From NCBI GenBank assembly GCA_016784425.1, contig JADHUQ010000103.1, forward strand, positions 1 to 8,357: a DNA stretch of 8,357 bases, read 5' to 3'. Made by a program: the position numbers and the translations under genes. The DNA is from Candidatus Delongbacteria bacterium (GTDB taxonomy: Bacteria; CAIWAD01; BS150m-G50). Positions 1-6,713 of the stretch are shown piece after piece; position 1 is the stretch's first letter, and each line of letters starts with the position of its first letter. The notes beneath the pieces are model-generated. The model ran no database searches. It saw nothing but the letters and a program-made list of their open reading frames with translations, and had not been told where the DNA came from.

Positions 1-1409
1 AGCAGATAGGAAAAACTGCTGTCGATCAGTGAAAGAGCGGTGGTAAAACAGCGTAGTGTCCCTTCGACAGTATCCAGGATCGTGGAGATACTGTCCTGCC
101 CACCAGCAAGGCTCCAGTCCAGCTCCTGCCAGCTGTTGTCAGGATCATACACCAGATCGGAAAGCGACAGAACCAGTTCGCTGCCGGGATAGAGTGGAAA
201 CTGCAACTGAGCTGCCAGTTGCGGAGCATCGTTGACAGCCAGTACCTCCACCGCGATAGCGGCGCTATCAGCCTGCCCCAACGGATCGGTAACCACGAAA
301 CCCAGGGTATCGACGCCGTACCAGTCCTGGGGTGGCGTCACTGTCGCACGATGTGTAACCGGATCGATAGACAACTGCACAAAACTCTGCTCCAAAACAG
401 CATAGGTCAGCCAGGAGTCCGCATGATCGTTATCGCTGATCCACTCGTCAAGCCAGAGTGTGGAGTCGCTGCTATCCTCGACCAGGAGTAGATTCGGCAG
501 CGGCTCGTTGACAATCGGTGGATCATCACAGAGCACCAGCATCGTGTCACACGCGTTGACGGTATCCAGGGCGGTGGCTGTGATGACTACCTCCATCAGC
601 GCTGGCTCCACCGGTTGTCTGGCAAAGATGAACAGGAACTCCTGGCCATCAATCCTCACTGTATCAACCAGCGCTGCGGCCGCACCGGCAATTACCTGGT
701 AGCCGATGACAAACTCGGAGTCGGGACTGAAAAATGCTTCCAGGTAATCGTACAGGTTAATTGTATCACGGGGAGCGGTGGTGGTCAGCTGTAAATCCGG
801 CAGGGGCGGGAAAAATGCAAAACCGGCGATAGTAAACTGCGGAGTCTGCTCCAGGTTAAAATCCCAGGTCGCATTACTCCCGGCTTGCCAGTAAAGAGTA
901 TTGCGAAAAATAAGATTGTCCTGGTCAATCGTAAGCGGCCAGCCGGAGAATTCGCTCAACGCCCGGACACGGAAAGAGAGGATATCGGTATTGTTGGCGC
1001 AGCTGGGCCGGGGTGATTCACCCTGACCGGTTTGTATGATGTAGTCGAGCTGGGTGCCGGGCAGACCGTTGTCAGGATCACCATGCAGGTTGTTGGTCAG
1101 TACGATCGCTCCGCCGCAGGGTGCGAAATACCCCTCCCCAAGCTGCTGGAATGGCAGACCATCCTCACCCGGGATTATCTCAAGTACCCCCGCCTGGAGT
1201 GTAAGCATCAACTGGAAACCGGTGAGGAGCTCGCCATGCGAATTCAGGTGAACATAAATCTCGGTCTCTTCACCCATGTGCAGGTTTATCTCAGTACCCC
1301 CGGAACCATCGTGCAGTTGGATATCACTGAAACCCTCCTGGTCTGCGAACAGGAGCTTTACGCTGAGTGTGATACAAATCAGAATGACAGGTAGACGCCA
1401 TCGTATCAT
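1..1409 (-). CDS. Secreted cohesin-like and cadherin/Ig-repeat protein, 3' end beyond the window (partial)
   Basis: I translated the minus strand from the ATG at 1409-1407 and found it open for 469 codons to the left edge, with no stop. Residues 1-22 form a signal peptide: a basic start (MIRWR), a hydrophobic core and a likely cut after LLFA. Residues 35-200 resemble a cohesin-type beta sandwich. The pattern GEETEIYVHLNSHGELLTGF, followed by a strand ending VLEIIP, a later ILSFRVRA strand and a closing FTIAGF strand, is typical of that fold. Residues about 295-396 form a cadherin/Ig-like repeat ending in the common linker EVLAVNDAP, and a second such repeat begins at about 397 (LSDLVYDPDNSW). 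The product is therefore probably exported, with a surface or extracellular binding role; no enzyme motif is visible. The start overlaps the stop of the upstream gene, which suggests translational coupling. The gene is easy to miss because it lacks a stop in the window. The C-terminus, possibly another sorting domain, is not visible. Confidence 0.88.
   Translation of the reverse strand, partial: MIRWRLPVILICITLSVKLLFADQEGFSDIQLHDGSGGTEINLHMGEETEIYVHLNSHGELLTGFQLMLTLQAGVLEIIPGEDGLPFQQLGEGYFAPCGGAIVLTNNLHGDPDNGLPGTQLDYIIQTGQGESPRPSCANNTDILSFRVRALSEFSGWPLTIDQDNLIFRNTLYWQAGSNATWDFNLEQTPQFTIAGFAFFPPLPDLQLTTTAPRDTINLYDYLEAFFSPDSEFVIGYQVIAGAAAALVDTVRIDGQEFLFIFARQPVEPALMEVVITATALDTVNACDTMLVLCDDPPIVNEPLPNLLLVEDSSDSTLWLDEWISDNDHADSWLTYAVLEQSFVQLSIDPVTHRATVTPPQDWYGVDTLGFVVTDPLGQADSAAIAVEVLAVNDAPQLAAQLQFPLYPGSELVLSLSDLVYDPDNSWQELDWSLAGGQDSISTILDTVEGTLRCFTTALSLIDSSFSYL
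1406..1409 (-). promoter_or_regulatory. ATGA stop/start overlap coupling the two surface-protein genes
   Basis: On the minus strand the TGA of the 1308-aa gene (1408-1406) shares bases with the ATG of the next gene (1409-1407). No strong Shine-Dalgarno sequence precedes this ATG; the nearest purine run, GGAAAG, ends about 13 bases upstream. Reinitiation by ribosomes finishing the upstream gene is therefore the likely way the second protein is made, which would tie the amounts of the two proteins together. Confidence 0.7.
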
Positions 1410-4400
1410 GGTAGATAAATCACTTTCCGGATTTCCTGGTGTTCAACAGTCAGCGCCCTGACGAAATACAGACCACCGGCCAGGTTATCAGCCCGCCATT
1501 GCAACAGGTGGCTGCCGGGTGCAATTGTATCACGGTAAAGCAACGTCACTCGTTGACCGAGTATGTTGTAAACAGCCAACTCCAGCGGTATGGTCTCGTA
1601 AATCACAAGTGGTATTGAGATACTGCTGTTGAATGGATTTGGCCAGGGGACCGGGAGTGAAAAGGAGGCTGGTGGTGACGGCAGTTCCCCCCCGGTGGTG
1701 ACAAACCGGGAATCGACAGTGTGTCCCGCCAGCAGCAACACCGGTAGTGGCTGGTTGTCTCCCTGCAGCGTAAATTCAGCCAGCAGCAGATCACCGTTGA
1801 CCCCCGGCGTATTGCCACGGCGGGAAGCGGCCAGCAACAGTGTGTTACCGCGGTGATAATTGACGACTGCCTGTTCACCTGCCGCGTTGTTCAGCACCGG
1901 TTGCAGCTGCACGGAAATCAACTCCAGCGGCGGCAGTGCCAGCCTGGCGGACCATCCAATCAGATCGGTTCCCCCCAGCAGTGTCAGCGTCCAGGTTGTC
2001 AAACCACCACTGTTACGCGACTCCAGTTGCCAGCGGGGAGTAGCACCACTATGACTGGCGCGATATACCGGTGGAACGCCGCTGCTGTTCAGGTTGCTGG
2101 TGCAGAGGGTCAGGTCCGCGATATAGACAAAATCATCACCGTCAAAATCACACAACTCATTCCACAACAGGGAATCAGGTGTAGTGCCGTACCCTTCGAT
2201 CAGGGCGTTAAGATCGGTCGCGTCAATCTGATTGTCCGGTCCTACGCTCCCTGTACTATCAACATAACCGGCACAGTCACCTGCGATCAGCTGCAGCAGA
2301 TCAATATCAGCTCCGTTAAAATGCGGGTTGACCCCTTCCAGCAGTTCCCCATGCTGGATGGTAAAGGGATAATACCCGTGCAACCACCCGGGAACCTGTG
2401 CCACCAGTTCCCAGTTGCCATCCGGGAGTGAGTGGAGCTGATAGGTGCCGTCGTCATCCAACAACAGCTGCAGTCCGGCGATTTGTGAATTGATGTCGTT
2501 CAGGTTGAACAGGGGATCACTGACAGGCAGCCAGGATCCTGGCTGTCGCAGAATGAAAGTGCATTCAAGACTGTTGTAATCACGCCCCTGCAACTGGACG
2601 TGTCCTGAGATGCGTCCCCGTGCCCAGCTGTGGGAGATCGCTGCAGGTGACTGGATAGTCGTTCCCAGCAGGTCACCATCCTGATAGAAGCTGGTGAAGC
2701 GGTTGGCCTCATCATCCACCGCCAGTACCAGGTTATCGATCGTATAGCTGGTGGCAGGATTACGGCGCGGCAGCAACTGCAGCGTGCAAAGCAGATGGGT
2801 GCCGTCGTTGAACTCCGGAATGGGGGCGCCGTTTTCAAAATAGGTGAAATCGAGATGATAGCGACCCTCGCTCAAGTCCCCGCCATGATTGTCGTTCTCG
2901 AGCACGCCTGCCGGCTGGAAGTCGGGACCCAGCACAAACGGTACCTCAGGCGCAATGACCGCAAAAGCTGCTGTATCGATATCGACATAGAGGCTGACCA
3001 TGTCTGCTGTGCTGATGCCGGTCTGTGGATAGATATCGATCGTCACCGTATCACCTGGAAAGGTGTCGAAGAGGTAGGGGCGCAACTGCAGGTTATAGTG
3101 GACGCCACTTCCGAAACCGTTGATATCAATGGTACCGGGTGCGAAAAATACCGGGTCACTGTCGGCAGGAGTTTCGCCGGCCCCGTTGCTGCTGACCACC
3201 AGGAACAGGTGATAGGTAGCATCGCCGGACTCCTCCAGGGTCAACCCCTCGCCCAGTGAAGGACCGGTCATCGTCTGGGGACGGAAGTCCCAGGTGGTCG
3301 CACTGCCGGCAGGTGTTGAGATGTGTTGTGGGATAGTACCGTCCAGTGAGTTGACCACCCAGATATTGTCCAGAGTACCAGTGAGATCAGCCCAGCTGCT
3401 ATCTGCGCCACTGTAGACACCGTCACCCAGCAGGAGCATCACCTGTTGATCTGTGTCACCAAAGTTCCAGGCGTAGACCCAGCGTACCAGGTAACTCTCA
3501 TTAGCCGAGATCGACACACCCAGCAGTGAGGGATCCACCAGCATGACATTGGGTGCAGCTTCAAAAGTGAAAGCTGTGACAGGCTCCTCCGGCTCGAGAA
3601 AATTATCGTTACCATCGTTGAACGAACCGAGACGAGCAGTCACCTCATCCTCAATGATGGCGTAAAAGTGGAGATAATCATCGCTGTTGATGATGGCGCT
3701 GGCCAATGCCGGGGGAAGCTGTGCCGGGTACCAGACGAACATATTGTCGTTCTGCTGGTCCGGATCTTCATGAATCCCCCCAATCAGCAACTCTCCGTTG
3801 GTTAGAACACCATCGTGGGCACTAAGGCTGTCAGCGAGGTTGAGGAAATCTGTCTGACTAAAATCAGCCAGGCTGTCGGTACTGGCGTCAATGTAAAACG
3901 CGATCAGTGCATCATCGTCGGCATCCCGGTCACCATCCACGGTTTCACCCCAGTTAAAAGTGAAACAGAAATCCTCTGCCAGGTTGATAACTGTTGACGG
4001 TGGTGTCTGCAGATCAATCACCGGAGTGTGATACACTACGACCGGCGCTGCGCTCTCCTGCAGGTCCACATGGCGTCCATCAGCTACAACAGCGTAAATG
4101 CTGTACTGACCCGTCGGCACCCAGCTGGAGGCTGAATTGTATATTGTCCAGGGGTACTCGTTGTAGAGACTGGAGTTGAGGGGCTCCGGGTTGATAGAGC
4201 TGCAACCGGTAAGACCGGATACGGCAAGTGCCGGTGGGGAACCGCTGGTCTGGATTGCCGTTGCAGGTACATCCGCAGGACCGTAGAAAAGAGATACCCA
4301 GGGATCTGAATCCAGATCGTCGACGGTAAAGCCAAGCACGACCTGGGTGGAGCCACTGCCGTCCTCTGCACCGGTTACAGGATTGTAAAGACCCCCGGAG

Positions 4401-5332
4401 TCAAGAAACAGCTGCTCTGAGGGATCAATTTGTGTGACACCGGGAAAATGGTAAACCCGCAGCCATCCGCTCTCACCGACGGTACGTTGCGCTGTCAACG
4501 AGGAGGTGGCATAGAGATAGTAGGGTGCCTGCTCATTCTCGAGCAAGTCGGCTGTCAGCAATTCCTGCAGGAGATCACCGGCGGGAAGATTGATAAGGGG
4601 TTGTCCCGACAGGTCAAGGGCTGCAAACGCTGCCTCGTTCAGCTCCGGCAGGCCCGGCTCGATGCTCCAGTAGAGGGAGTAGGTTGCTTCGAGTACATCT
4701 GACAGTGTACCACTGCAGGTAAAAGCGTAACCCCCGTCACCGCCAGCAGTAGCAGTTGAGTCCGCCTGGGGAGCGGTAAAGGTGGCCTCAGGTCCGGGAA
4801 CAGCCGTCAGGTAACCGGCCAGTGCCTGACCGGGATCAATATCCGCAGTCCCAGTCAATGGTACAGGTAGCGCTGGAACATTGTTGTTGGTAGCGGCCGC
4901 GCAGCTGGCGAAGAGGGCGAGCAGGCGTATGTTCCCGCTGCCGCCAATGTTGGTCTCACAGGTAAGCATCAAACTGTCGGTGGTTACGGTCAGACTGAAG
5001 GCGCCTCCGACGTCGGTTGCATCGATGAAGGCCATACTATTGAGTTCAAGATCAAACTCAAACCCCGCTGGCAGTACCAGTATCAGCGTTTCGCCCACCG
5101 TGATATCAGTGGTCTGCTCCAGATGTAATATCAGATCACGTCCCTGGTAGGCGGCACTCGTGAGATCCAGCGGAGTGTAAGGTCCACCCCCGGGCAGGTA
5201 AGGCAACTGTACCGCAGTGGCTGTCAATGATTGTGCTACACTGATGGCTGCTTCTGCTGTGTTAAGCGATGTCAACAGCAGTAAAGCAGGCCACAGAAAT
5301 GATAGCATTCGTCTGTACACAGATAACCTCAT
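1406..5332 (-). CDS. Large secreted multidomain protein with cohesin-like, dockerin-like and T9SS-type sorting domains
   Basis: This 1308-aa protein starts at the ATG at 5332-5330, which has AGGAG seven bases upstream; a TTG two codons earlier is too close to that site. Residues 1-29 are a signal peptide (RR, hydrophobic core, cut near AEA). Residues about 30-740 are acidic beta-rich segments of no recognised family. Residues about 745-875 look cohesin-like (PGDTVTIDIYPQTG). Residues 905-1010 resemble a carboxypeptidase-regulatory-like domain (DGTYQLHSLPDGNWELVAQV). Residues 1019-1085 are dockerin-like, with one clean calcium-loop pattern: D1062, D1064, D1066 and D1073. Residues about 1098-1215 are a second cohesin-like region. 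Residues 1222-1308 match the FlgD-like/T9SS type A sorting domain: PWPNPFNSS, then AVYNILGQRV, then LAGGLYFVR, ending KVIYLP. In known T9SS proteins this tail directs outer-membrane export and is cleaved. The protein probably acts at the cell surface or outside the cell. No catalytic domain is recognisable, so a structural or adhesive role is inferred. It is first of the visible pair in the minus-strand operon. Confidence 0.92.
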   Translation of the reverse strand: MRLSVYRRMLSFLWPALLLLTSLNTAEAAISVAQSLTATAVQLPYLPGGGPYTPLDLTSAAYQGRDLILHLEQTTDITVGETLILVLPAGFEFDLELNSMAFIDATDVGGAFSLTVTTDSLMLTCETNIGGSGNIRLLALFASCAAATNNNVPALPVPLTGTADIDPGQALAGYLTAVPGPEATFTAPQADSTATAGGDGGYAFTCSGTLSDVLEATYSLYWSIEPGLPELNEAAFAALDLSGQPLINLPAGDLLQELLTADLLENEQAPYYLYATSSLTAQRTVGESGWLRVYHFPGVTQIDPSEQLFLDSGGLYNPVTGAEDGSGSTQVVLGFTVDDLDSDPWVSLFYGPADVPATAIQTSGSPPALAVSGLTGCSSINPEPLNSSLYNEYPWTIYNSASSWVPTGQYSIYAVVADGRHVDLQESAAPVVVYHTPVIDLQTPPSTVINLAEDFCFTFNWGETVDGDRDADDDALIAFYIDASTDSLADFSQTDFLNLADSLSAHDGVLTNGELLIGGIHEDPDQQNDNMFVWYPAQLPPALASAIINSDDYLHFYAIIEDEVTARLGSFNDGNDNFLEPEEPVTAFTFEAAPNVMLVDPSLLGVSISANESYLVRWVYAWNFGDTDQQVMLLLGDGVYSGADSSWADLTGTLDNIWVVNSLDGTIPQHISTPAGSATTWDFRPQTMTGPSLGEGLTLEESGDATYHLFLVVSSNGAGETPADSDPVFFAPGTIDINGFGSGVHYNLQLRPYLFDTFPGDTVTIDIYPQTGISTADMVSLYVDIDTAAFAVIAPEVPFVLGPDFQPAGVLENDNHGGDLSEGRYHLDFTYFENGAPIPEFNDGTHLLCTLQLLPRRNPATSYTIDNLVLAVDDEANRFTSFYQDGDLLGTTIQSPAAISHSWARGRISGHVQLQGRDYNSLECTFILRQPGSWLPVSDPLFNLNDINSQIAGLQLLLDDDGTYQLHSLPDGNWELVAQVPGWLHGYYPFTIQHGELLEGVNPHFNGADIDLLQLIAGDCAGYVDSTGSVGPDNQIDATDLNALIEGYGTTPDSLLWNELCDFDGDDFVYIADLTLCTSNLNSSGVPPVYRASHSGATPRWQLESRNSGGLTTWTLTLLGGTDLIGWSARLALPPLELISVQLQPVLNNAAGEQAVVNYHRGNTLLLAASRRGNTPGVNGDLLLAEFTLQGDNQPLPVLLLAGHTVDSRFVTTGGELPSPPASFSLPVPWPNPFNSSISIPLVIYETIPLELAVYNILGQRVTLLYRDTIAPGSHLLQWRADNLAGGLYFVRALTVEHQEIRKVIYLP
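2114..2278 (-). other. Dockerin-like segment within the 1308-aa protein
   Basis: This stretch encodes residues 1019-1073. The second half, CDFDGDDFVYIADL, has acidic residues at positions 1, 3, 5 and 12 of a 12-residue EF-hand-type loop (D1062, D1064, D1066, D1073). The first half begins GDC and ends DNQIDATDLNALIEGYG, so it has the usual end of a dockerin repeat but about ten extra residues inside the loop. Cysteines at 1020, 1061 and 1077 are unusual for a dockerin and might form a disulfide outside the cell. In cellulosome biology dockerins bind cohesins. Here cohesin-like domains lie in the same protein and in its neighbour, but partnership is inference only. Confidence 0.6.
2528..2545. 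repeat. Perfect 18-bp palindrome inside the surface-protein gene
   Basis: CAGCCAGGATCCTGGCTG is identical to its own reverse complement, with no spacer. It encodes the RQPGSWLP region of the carboxypeptidase-regulatory-like domain. A perfect palindrome this long is uncommon by chance in a window of this size, but nothing links it to a function. Confidence 0.9.
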
Positions 5333-5339
5333 CGTCAAT

Positions 5340-5344
5340 CTCCT
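5340..5344 (-). promoter_or_regulatory. Ribosome binding site deciding the start of the 1308-aa gene
   Basis: The minus strand reads AGGAG here, followed by seven bases and then ATG at 5332-5330. The alternative TTG at 5338 would leave only one base of spacing, so the ATG is preferred. Confidence 0.8.
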
Positions 5345-5372
5345 GCCAACAGCCCTTTATCCCGTCAGACTG

Positions 5373-5390
5373 GCTGCTTTGAGCTGCTTT
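5373..5390. repeat. Two direct copies of GCTGCTTT spaced by one helical turn
   Basis: GCTGCTTT occurs at 5373-5380 and again at 5383-5390, a period of 10 bases. It lies between the end of the small 104-aa ORF and the ribosome binding site of the 1308-aa gene. Tandem sites on the same DNA face can be regulator binding sites, but two short copies can also arise by chance. Confidence 0.3.
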
Positions 5391-5703
5391 ACCTATAGAC
5401 GTCAGCAAGCAGTATGCCAGTGAGCGTTTCGGGTACACCAGCGGAACAGCTATCAGTAACATTTGAAAAATCAAGAACTAGGGAATCAGGTAGTTCGGAA
5501 ATGTTGAAGTTGCGAAGTGGAGTTCCCTGCAGTTTGACAGGTAAAGGTTGCCAGTCCCCGGAATCTGGAGCAGGGCAGTAAATCACAGATGTTGACAAAC
5601 CCTGCCTTTCCCAGGGATCAAAGGGTGAATTTGCAGATAACAGCGAGGGGCAACGGGTAGCCGGGTTCCAGCTGAAGACAGATATCAGGTAAAATAAAAT
5701 CAC
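5389..5703 (-). CDS. Doubtful small protein of 104 aa, no recognised family
   Basis: The frame opens with GTG at 5703-5701 and ends with TAA at 5391-5389, 56 bases before the ATG of the 1308-aa gene and in the same orientation. An in-frame stop lies six codons before the GTG, and the frame has no ATG. No Shine-Dalgarno sequence precedes the start. The N-terminus (ILFYLISVFSW) is hydrophobic, but too short and unbalanced to be a convincing signal peptide. The rest has two cysteine-containing stretches and a plausible soluble composition (LRNFNISELPDSLVLDFSNV). Codon use is more AT-rich than in the flanking genes (TTA, TCA, CTA, AGG). It could be a real small exported protein, the remnant of a longer gene, or a chance ORF inside an untranslated leader. 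I lean towards not translated. Confidence 0.25.
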   Translation of the reverse strand: MILFYLISVFSWNPATRCPSLLSANSPFDPWERQGLSTSVIYCPAPDSGDWQPLPVKLQGTPLRNFNISELPDSLVLDFSNVTDSCSAGVPETLTGILLADVYR

Positions 5704-5720
5704 TGGCGACTTTACCGATC

Positions 5721-5726
5721 ATTATA
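5721..5726 (-). promoter_or_regulatory. Possible -10 box for the surface-protein operon
   Basis: The minus strand reads TATAAT at 5726-5721 within an AT-rich patch. No good TTGACA-like -35 box lies 16-18 bases upstream. Transcription from it would begin near 5714, only about ten bases before the GTG of the doubtful small ORF. If the organism is FCB-like, its main sigma factor may use a different consensus, so this is only a candidate. Confidence 0.22.
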
Positions 5727-5793
5727 CATATTGCCTGCTGAGAAACAGTAAATAGAACGTGATACATTCCCTCCAGCATACACTACACTGGTC

Positions 5794-5797
5794 AGGG
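5794..5797 (+). promoter_or_regulatory. Ribosome binding site supporting the HDOD start at 5807
   Basis: AGGG at 5794-5797 lies nine bases before the ATG at 5807. The alternative in-frame GTG at 5759 has no purine-rich site upstream, and its extra 16 residues have no counterpart in the domain, so the ATG is chosen. Confidence 0.5.
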
Positions 5798-5806
5798 CTC
5801 TATACA

Positions 5807-6700
5807 ATGAGTACAGGCAACGAAGCGATCGAAGTAATGCGGGATCGAATTCAGGGAATTCGTGACCTGCCTACATTACCCACGGTAGCTGTCGAAATAA
5901 TCGGTCTGGTACAGCGAGAATCCTCCTCGGTGATGGATGTAGCCCAGGTGATGTATCGCGATCCGGTATTGACTGCCAAGGTACTCAAACTGGCCAACTC
6001 GGCCTTCTACGGTCTGCGCCGGCAGGTGGAGACACTGAACCAGGCCATGGTGGTTCTTGGTTTCAGTGAGATCCTTAATCTTGTGCAGAGCGTGGCCGTG
6101 ATACAGGCATTCAACGACGAGCAGTTCGAACCCAGTTTCGACCTGGCCGCCTTCTGGGATCACTCGGTAGGTACCGGGGAGATCAGTCGCGCTCTGGCTG
6201 GCGAGATCGGTTTGCGTTTTGATGGTACCGATTTCACGGCAGGCTTGATACATGACATCGGTAAGATTATTCTGGAACTGTACTTCCACCAGGATTTTGA
6301 ACGAGTTCTGAAAGCGTCCAGAACCGGCAAAACCCCCCTCTACCAGTCGGAACGGAAACTGTGGAGTGTCGACCACACGGAGATCGGATCGTGGCTGGCA
6401 GAGAAATGGATGCTGCCGGTCAGACTGGTGGATGTGATACGTCATCATCATAATCCACTAAACAGCAGCACCGACCCGGCACTGGTTGCTGTCATTCACC
6501 TGGCCAATACCTTTGCCAAAACAGCTGAGATCGGATTCAGTGGTGATCGCGTAATCTTCGACCTGAAGCGTGATCCCGCCTGGGCTGTTCTAAAGGAGCA
6601 CGCGCCAGCGATTGAAGAGTTCGATCTGGAACGCTTCACTTTCCAATTGGAAGAGCGAGTGGATCAGGGACGCGACTTCCTGCGAATTGTCAACAGCTGA
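5807..6700 (+). CDS. HDOD-domain signalling protein
   Basis: This 297-aa protein is almost entirely one HDOD domain, a helical output domain related to HD phosphohydrolases and found in bacterial signalling proteins. Visible hallmarks are RDLPTLPTVAVEI (19-31), the very characteristic LKLANSAFYG (60-69), FWDHSVGTGEISRALA (116-131), GLIHDIGKI (146-154), VDHTEIGSWLAEKW (188-201) and IRHHHNP (211-217). An HD pair is present at 149-150. HDOD domains generally lack the full metal-binding set of true HD phosphohydrolases and are thought to act through protein contacts, so catalysis should not be assumed. There is no receiver, GGDEF or membrane segment, so the protein is cytoplasmic and stand-alone. 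It is the first gene of the plus-strand group, and a CheR-like gene follows 13 bases after its stop, which suggests a joint signalling role. Its target is unknown. Confidence 0.93.
   Translation: MSTGNEAIEVMRDRIQGIRDLPTLPTVAVEIIGLVQRESSSVMDVAQVMYRDPVLTAKVLKLANSAFYGLRRQVETLNQAMVVLGFSEILNLVQSVAVIQAFNDEQFEPSFDLAAFWDHSVGTGEISRALAGEIGLRFDGTDFTAGLIHDIGKIILELYFHQDFERVLKASRTGKTPLYQSERKLWSVDHTEIGSWLAEKWMLPVRLVDVIRHHHNPLNSSTDPALVAVIHLANTFAKTAEIGFSGDRVIFDLKRDPAWAVLKEHAPAIEEFDLERFTFQLEERVDQGRDFLRIVNS
5846..5862. repeat. Perfect 7-3-7 inverted repeat near the start of the HDOD gene
   Basis: CGAATTC, spacer AGG, GAATTCG. It covers codons for RIQGIRD, about 40 bases inside the gene. It could form a small hairpin in the mRNA or be a protein site, but codon constraint plus chance explains it equally well. 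Confidence 0.4.
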
Positions 6701-6704
6701 TACC

Positions 6705-6708
6705 GGAG
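6705..6708 (+). promoter_or_regulatory. Ribosome binding site deciding a GTG start for the CheR-like gene
   Basis: GGAG at 6705-6708 is five bases before GTG at 6714. The same frame is open further upstream inside the HDOD gene, but those residues do not resemble the CheR N-terminus. An ATG at 6712 lies in another frame and stops after seven codons. Confidence 0.7.
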
Positions 6709-6713
6709 TCAAT

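Larger units (their letters stand above)
5333..5806. other. Divergent intergenic region between the surface-protein operon and the HDOD-CheR-Hsp20-Lon genes
   Basis: These 474 bases separate two oppositely oriented gene groups, so promoters for both are expected here. The region is visibly richer in A and T between about 5680 and 5760. It contains one low-confidence minus-strand ORF (5389-5703), a TATAAT-like box on the minus strand at 5726-5721, and a tandem GCTGCTTT repeat at 5373-5390. I saw no tRNA, recognisable riboswitch or transposon end. If the small ORF is not translated, the surface-protein mRNA would have a leader of about 380 bases when started from the candidate box. Confidence 0.6.

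Noticed and set aside
1032..1394. Plus-strand open frame of 120 codons
   Set aside because: It is a shadow of the signal peptide and cohesin-like part of the partial minus-strand gene.
1853..2431. Plus-strand open frame of 192 codons
   Set aside because: It lies entirely antisense to the dockerin-like and regulatory-like part of the 1308-aa gene, has no recognisable domain or ribosome binding site, and the opposite strand has clear protein family signatures.
5262..5474. Minus-strand open frame of 70 codons across the start of the 1308-aa gene
   Set aside because: It overlaps the well-supported signal peptide coding region in another frame and has no family features.
5759..5806. Upstream GTG start extending the HDOD protein by 16 residues
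   Set aside because: No ribosome binding site precedes the GTG, while the ATG at 5807 has AGGG at suitable spacing and begins just before the domain.
5876..6451. Minus-strand open frame of 191 codons
   Set aside because: It is antisense to the HDOD gene, whose LANSAFYG and HDIGK motifs identify the real strand; the antisense product shows no family features.
6612..6713. Upstream TTG start giving the CheR-like protein 34 extra residues
   Set aside because: It would overlap the HDOD gene by about 90 bases, and the extra residues do not resemble CheR; GGAG-spaced GTG at 6714 fits better.
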